A DNA stretch of 64,000 bases from positions 40,929 through 104,928 of the forward strand of contig JAMPEB010000008.1 of the NCBI GenBank assembly GCA_023665475.1. Reading direction: 5' to 3'. The notes beneath the pieces are model-generated. The model was not told the DNA's origin, made no database searches, and was given only the letters and a program-made list of their open reading frames with translations. Every line of letters begins with the position of its first letter. The first letter of the stretch is position 1. The translations under genes were made by a program, and so were the position numbers. This document shows, in pieces, positions 60,545-64,000 of the stretch. This stretch comes from Lachnoclostridium sp. Lineage in GTDB: Bacteria > Bacillota > Clostridia > Lachnospirales > Lachnospiraceae.

Positions 60545-61987
60545 ATGCCCATGTTATGTAAAGCGTGTAATACAGAAATCCCCAAAAAAGCTACTCGTTG
60601 CCCCAACTGTGGAAGGGCTGTGGTAAAGGAAAAGAAAAATGTATATCCTATTGCGATAGCTGGTGCGGTGCTTACTTTTGTGGGTGGATTCTTACCTATG
60701 ATTCAGAGTACGGATCCTATGAAGAAGTTCACGCCTGCTTACGGACTTATGAACTGTGATCAGCCGGTGTTCTGGTACTTATTTATGCTGCTGTTGGTGG
60801 GGTCGGTGCTTCTTTGCGCATTTAAACTTGAAAAATTCTCCATTATCACAACAGTGGCTGCTGGAGTAATATATGGAATTACATATAACAGTGTGAATAC
60901 AAAGTACGGCGGGAATGGCATGACCAACGGAATTGCAACTGTTGTCATTATCGTTGGTATAATTGTAGGAATTGCAGGCTGCTTCTTGAATATCAACGAG
61001 AAGGTAGCCGAAAAGAAATTAAAGAGCGGTGAGTTGGATTTCCAATACACCGGTAACAAGACCGTATGGCAGAGAATGTACAGCCATTTGGGATTTTATC
61101 TGATGTTCCTGCCGGTTGTTATCTTCTTACTTATTTTCAACTATTGGCCTATGTTGGGTCTGCGGTATGCATTTACGGACTTCCCTTCCGGTAAGAATCC
61201 CGTATATGTAGGTATCAAGCAGTTTGTGGATATGTTCGGTCTGTCTCCGCTGTCAACCTTGAGCAACAAGTCCTTTGTGGCAGCGTTTGTGAATACTTTG
61301 ACCCTGTCCATTTTAAAATTGATTTTGAATACCTTTATGGCAGTAGTTATCTCCATTCTGTTGAATGAGTTGACTCATGTGCTGTTTAAGAAAACCGTGC
61401 AGACAATTATTTATCTGCCCCACTTTATGTCATGGGTGGTGGTTGCATCTATCTTCAAGATGATGCTTTCCGCATCCGATTCCGGTATGATTAACTCGTT
61501 CCTGATGAATGCCGGACTTGTCAGCAAGCCCATTGACTTTTTGACCAGTGAAGCGACTTGGCCAATTGTGTACTATATCGTAAATATTTGGAAAGATACC
61601 GGTTGGGGAACCATCCTGTTCTTGGCTACATTGTCCGGTATCAGCCCCGATTTGTACGAGGCGGCGCAGATTGACGGTGCGAACCGTTTCAACAGAATGC
61701 GTTATATCACTTTGCCTGCACTGGCAAATACCATTATCACCGTGTTCATCCTGAACCTTGCTAAGGTTATGAATCTGTTTGAATCTGTATTCGTTATGTA
61801 TAACCCTTCGGTATACAATGTATCCGATGTATTACAGACATACATTTACAGACAGTCATTCTCCGCAGGTATTGCAAACTACGGCTATACTACGGCAGTA
61901 GGTCTGTTCAGGTCATTAGTGAGCTGCGCTCTTGTGCTGATTTGTAATAAGGCAAGCAAGAAAGTACGCGGCCGTGGAATCGTATAA
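60545..61987 (+). CDS. LplB-like permease with N-terminal zinc ribbon and extra membrane domain
   Basis: 480 residues. It opens with a zinc ribbon (CKACNTEIPKKATRCPNCGR), then four extra helices (about residues 35-145: AIAGAVLTFVGGFLPMI, FWYLFMLLLVGSVLLC, TTVAAGVIYGITYN, IATVVIIVGIIVGIAGCFL), then a conventional LplB-type permease from about residue 175 (MYSHLGFYLMFLPVVIFLLI) with the EAA loop YEAAQIDGANRFNRMRYITLP. Such an N-terminal fusion is unusual for sugar permeases. ATG 60545 and 60551 (MLCKAC) both follow GAGAGGTGG; the latter would remove two residues. Confidence 0.8.
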   Translation: MPMLCKACNTEIPKKATRCPNCGRAVVKEKKNVYPIAIAGAVLTFVGGFLPMIQSTDPMKKFTPAYGLMNCDQPVFWYLFMLLLVGSVLLCAFKLEKFSIITTVAAGVIYGITYNSVNTKYGGNGMTNGIATVVIIVGIIVGIAGCFLNINEKVAEKKLKSGELDFQYTGNKTVWQRMYSHLGFYLMFLPVVIFLLIFNYWPMLGLRYAFTDFPSGKNPVYVGIKQFVDMFGLSPLSTLSNKSFVAAFVNTLTLSILKLILNTFMAVVISILLNELTHVLFKKTVQTIIYLPHFMSWVVVASIFKMMLSASDSGMINSFLMNAGLVSKPIDFLTSEATWPIVYYIVNIWKDTGWGTILFLATLSGISPDLYEAAQIDGANRFNRMRYITLPALANTIITVFILNLAKVMNLFESVFVMYNPSVYNVSDVLQTYIYRQSFSAGIANYGYTTAVGLFRSLVSCALVLICNKASKKVRGRGIV

Positions 61988-62001
61988 GGAGGGTGAGAAA
62001 A

Positions 62002-62874
62002 ATGGCAGATAATTCTAGAACAGCAGTATATGTGAAGCCGAAGAAAAAGATCACTGTCTTTGGCGTAGTTATCACAATTGTATTTATTTTAATCGCTCTT
62101 ATTATGTTGGTTCCTATTTGGAAGGTGTTGGTTGACTCCTTTGATGCGGCTGCAGGTTACGGTATGAAAATGTGGCCCGAGAAGTTCACCATTGGCGCAT
62201 ACAAGATGATTATCAGCAGAGCGGATTTGTACCGTCCTTTCCTGATTTCCATACTTGTAACGATTGCTGGTACCTTTATGGGACTGCTACTCTCCACTTT
62301 GGGAGCTTATGTGCTTATTCAGTGGGAGATGCCCGGAAGAAACCTGTTTTCATGGATGCTTCTGTTTACCATGTTGTTCAGCGGCGGTATGATTCCTACC
62401 TACATGGTAATCAAGAATCTGCATCTGACCAATACATTATGGTCGGTTATCCTTCCTATGGCTATCAATGTTTACAATCTGGTATTGATGAGGAACTTCT
62501 TTGAAGGAATTCCCGGCTCCCTTTATGAGTCTGCAAAGCTGGACGGCTGCAGCCCTGCCGGAATCTTCTTTAAGATAGTGCTTCCTCTTTCCAAGGCAGC
62601 TTTGGCATCCATCGGTTTGATGTTTGCGGTAAGCTATTGGAACGACTATACCAACTTCAAGATTTATATTACCGATAACAAGTTGTTCAACTTCCAGATG
62701 AAGCTGCGCGGCATGGTTATGGACTCCGACCTTCCTACAGATGATGGTTCCCTGTCCCCCAACACATTGCAGAACGCTGCTATCATCGTAGCAATCATTC
62801 CTTTCATGATTTTGTATCCGTTCTGCCAGGACTACTTTGTACATGGCGTGAACGCAGGTGCCGTGAAGGAGTAA
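62002..62874 (+). CDS. LplC-like sugar ABC transporter permease
   Basis: 290 residues, six helices. The EAA loop reads YESAKLDGCSPAGIFFKIVLP. Starts after AAGGAGGGTGAG, 14 nt after the LplB-like gene. Completes the channel for the saccharide importer. No dedicated ATPase is seen, as is normal for this class, which uses a shared MsmX-type ATPase. Confidence 0.9.
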   Translation: MADNSRTAVYVKPKKKITVFGVVITIVFILIALIMLVPIWKVLVDSFDAAAGYGMKMWPEKFTIGAYKMIISRADLYRPFLISILVTIAGTFMGLLLSTLGAYVLIQWEMPGRNLFSWMLLFTMLFSGGMIPTYMVIKNLHLTNTLWSVILPMAINVYNLVLMRNFFEGIPGSLYESAKLDGCSPAGIFFKIVLPLSKAALASIGLMFAVSYWNDYTNFKIYITDNKLFNFQMKLRGMVMDSDLPTDDGSLSPNTLQNAAIIVAIIPFMILYPFCQDYFVHGVNAGAVKE

Positions 62875-62888
62875 GGTTAAGAAATTTA

Positions 62889-62924
62889 AAAGCTTCCCGG
62901 TCGATAGGGCTGGGAAGCTTTTTA
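62889..62924 (+). terminator. intrinsic terminator after the sugar ABC genes
   Basis: AAAAGCTTCCC...GGGAAGCTTTTTAT stem with T-run, 15 nt after the LplC-like stop codon. Confidence 0.85.
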
Positions 62925-62958
62925 TATCATTAAAATGAAGGAGAATGGAGGGCATCGA

Positions 62959-63651
62959 ATGAATACCATATTTTGGGCGGCGGACTCTACCGTACAGACC
63001 AATTATTTTAACACTTATCCCCAAACAGGAATCGGTCAGGTTTTTTCTTTATTTATCAAAAATGAGTACCGCGTGGAAAATCATGCCAAGAACGGCAGGA
63101 GTACCAAAAGCTTTATGGAGGAAGGACGCTTAAAGGCAATCGAGGAGCGTATCGGGGAAGGAGATTTCCTTTTTATTCAATTCGGACATAATGATGAAAA
63201 GATAAAAGACCCCGCAAGATATACGGAACCTTTTTCTACCTATATACAAAATTTGGAAACCTTTATCGGTGTGGCAAAAGAACATGGGGCCTATCCGGTG
63301 CTGATTACCCCCTTGGAGCGCAGATGCTTTGGTGAGGACGGACATTTGGGAGCAGGCGAACATGGGGACTATGTGGCGGCAATGAAGCAGACCGCGGAAA
63401 AATGCGAGGTACCTCTGGTAGACCTCTATAGCATGAGCCGCGCGGCTTTGGAGGAGGCGGGAGAAGTGTCAAGCCGCAGATGGTATATGTATTTTCCGGC
63501 AGGAGAATATGCCGGTCATCCGGAAGCATCTCTGGATAATACACACTTGCGCTATGACGGAGCTGTGAATTACGCAGCCATGATAGCGGACGGCTTAAGG
63601 AAGCTGGGAGGGATTTACAAAGAGATGCTGCGAGGGGAAGCGGAAGAATAG
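62959..63651 (+). CDS. SGNH/GDSL esterase, rhamnogalacturonan acetylesterase-like
   Basis: 230 residues, no signal peptide. Block I is AADSTVQTNY, block III FIQFGHNDEK, and the catalytic D-x-x-H is LDNTHLRYDGA, the pattern of rhamnogalacturonan acetylesterases that deacetylate pectin fragments. Being cytoplasmic it would act on imported oligosaccharides, supporting a pectin-type substrate for the upstream importer. ATG 62959 follows GGAGGG. Confidence 0.82.
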   Translation: MNTIFWAADSTVQTNYFNTYPQTGIGQVFSLFIKNEYRVENHAKNGRSTKSFMEEGRLKAIEERIGEGDFLFIQFGHNDEKIKDPARYTEPFSTYIQNLETFIGVAKEHGAYPVLITPLERRCFGEDGHLGAGEHGDYVAAMKQTAEKCEVPLVDLYSMSRAALEEAGEVSSRRWYMYFPAGEYAGHPEASLDNTHLRYDGAVNYAAMIADGLRKLGGIYKEMLRGEAEE

Positions 63652-63755
63652 AGATGATGAAGCACTTTGGAAAAAGTTATTGACAGCCGGTCTTATTTTT
63701 GTTAAAATGATTCTTGCCGTTAAGATGAATGGCAGGAATGCTTTTACAGGCATTC

Positions 63756-63841
63756 GGAGAGATATCGAAGTGGTCATAACGAGGCGGTCTTGAAAACCGT
63801 TTGTCCGCAAGGGCGCGTGGGTTCGAATCCCACTCTCTCCG
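63756..63841 (+). tRNA. tRNA-Ser (UGA anticodon)
   Basis: Acceptor arms GGAGAGA/TCTCTCC, anticodon loop CTTGAAA (TGA), a long variable arm TTGTCCGCAAGGGCG and T-loop GGGTTCGAATCCC. 86 nt including the discriminator base; CCA is not encoded. Confidence 0.95.
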
Positions 63842-63926
63842 CTGGGAGATAAGGGATTGTCTCCACAATGTATGAACTGTTTTTTTGGTAGAAGAATGTG
63901 ATAGAAGAAAGAGATTCAACTTGTCT

Positions 63927-64000
63927 GGAGAAGTACCCAAGAGGTTGAAGGGACACCCCTGGAAAGGGTGCAGGTCGTTAATAGCGGCGCGAGGGTTCAA
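63927..64000 (+). tRNA. tRNA-Ser (GGA anticodon), cut by the window end
   Basis: Begins GGAGAAGTACCCAAGAGG; anticodon loop CTGGAAA (GGA), a long variable arm with GTCGTTAATAGCGGCGC, then the start of the T-arm (GGGTTCAA). The 3' end lies outside the window. Confidence 0.93.

Noticed and set aside
63652..64000. Integration site at the serine tRNAs
   Set aside because: No integrase, direct repeat or foreign cargo seen before the window end.

Overview
The window looks like a chromosomal segment of a low-to-medium GC, Gram-positive (monoderm) Clostridia, most likely a member of Lachnospiraceae. The basis is the gene families present: a Tad-like pilus locus without a secretin, LL-diaminopimelate aminotransferase beside DapF, an ECF riboflavin transporter under an FMN riboswitch, a DUF368 membrane protein, Hsp33, many lipoproteins with Cys lipoboxes, and LplABC-type sugar uptake. 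No phage, IS, integrase or CRISPR array is visible. The species call is inference; no 16S rRNA is present.

Layout. 1-3403: end of a surface-polymer O-acylation locus (MBOAT fragment, SGNH/DHHW-like protein, AsnB). 3414-6558: xylulokinase and a fucose/arabinose-isomerase-family protein separated by a 144-nt palindrome. 6695-8446: a 37-aa membrane peptide (minus strand) and a GGDEF(degenerate)-EAL protein. 8715-18943: Tad-like pilus locus (TadA, TadB, TadC, Flp-like, two TadE-like, CpaB/SAF, a 1455-aa secreted protein, prepilin peptidase). 19083-23550: polar amino-acid ABC importer whose binding protein is split from its permease and ATPase by a DUF4352-like lipoprotein and a MATE exporter. 23630-31508: glycosyltransferase, hisC, DUF368, DUF4261, methyltransferase, hslO, nadE. 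31525-37006: FMN_bind-like protein, dapF-dapL, and a BlaI/BlaR1-type regulatory pair with a perfect operator controlling an unknown membrane protein. 37243-46258: secA, prfB with its programmed frameshift, a SprA-like zinc protein, tex, and a propeller/solute-binding lipoprotein. 46353-51063: FMN riboswitch-ribU, then a MacB/YknXYZ-like exporter. 51362-57418: YcxB-like protein, tsaE-tsaB-rimI, RNase Z, tsaD and ispD. 57511-63651: trigger-factor-like lipoprotein and a highly expressed LplABC-type sugar importer with an acetylesterase. 63756-64000: two serine tRNAs, the second cut by the window end.

The most unusual signal is not a gene. Three classes of short intergenic inverted repeats recur: (i) long 3'-flanking hairpins that begin at or just after stop codons and share an AAGAATTTCTA / AAGAAATTCTAA core, often followed by a GAAGAA...TTCTTC hairpin; (ii) small GCCGC-loop-GCGGC hairpins placed directly 5' of Shine-Dalgarno sites; (iii) a 78-nt duplicated double-hairpin that carries the ribosome-binding site, start codon and first codons of two unrelated genes (ispD and the trigger-factor-like lipoprotein). 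They suggest a dispersed system of RNA structural elements tuning transcript ends and translation starts.
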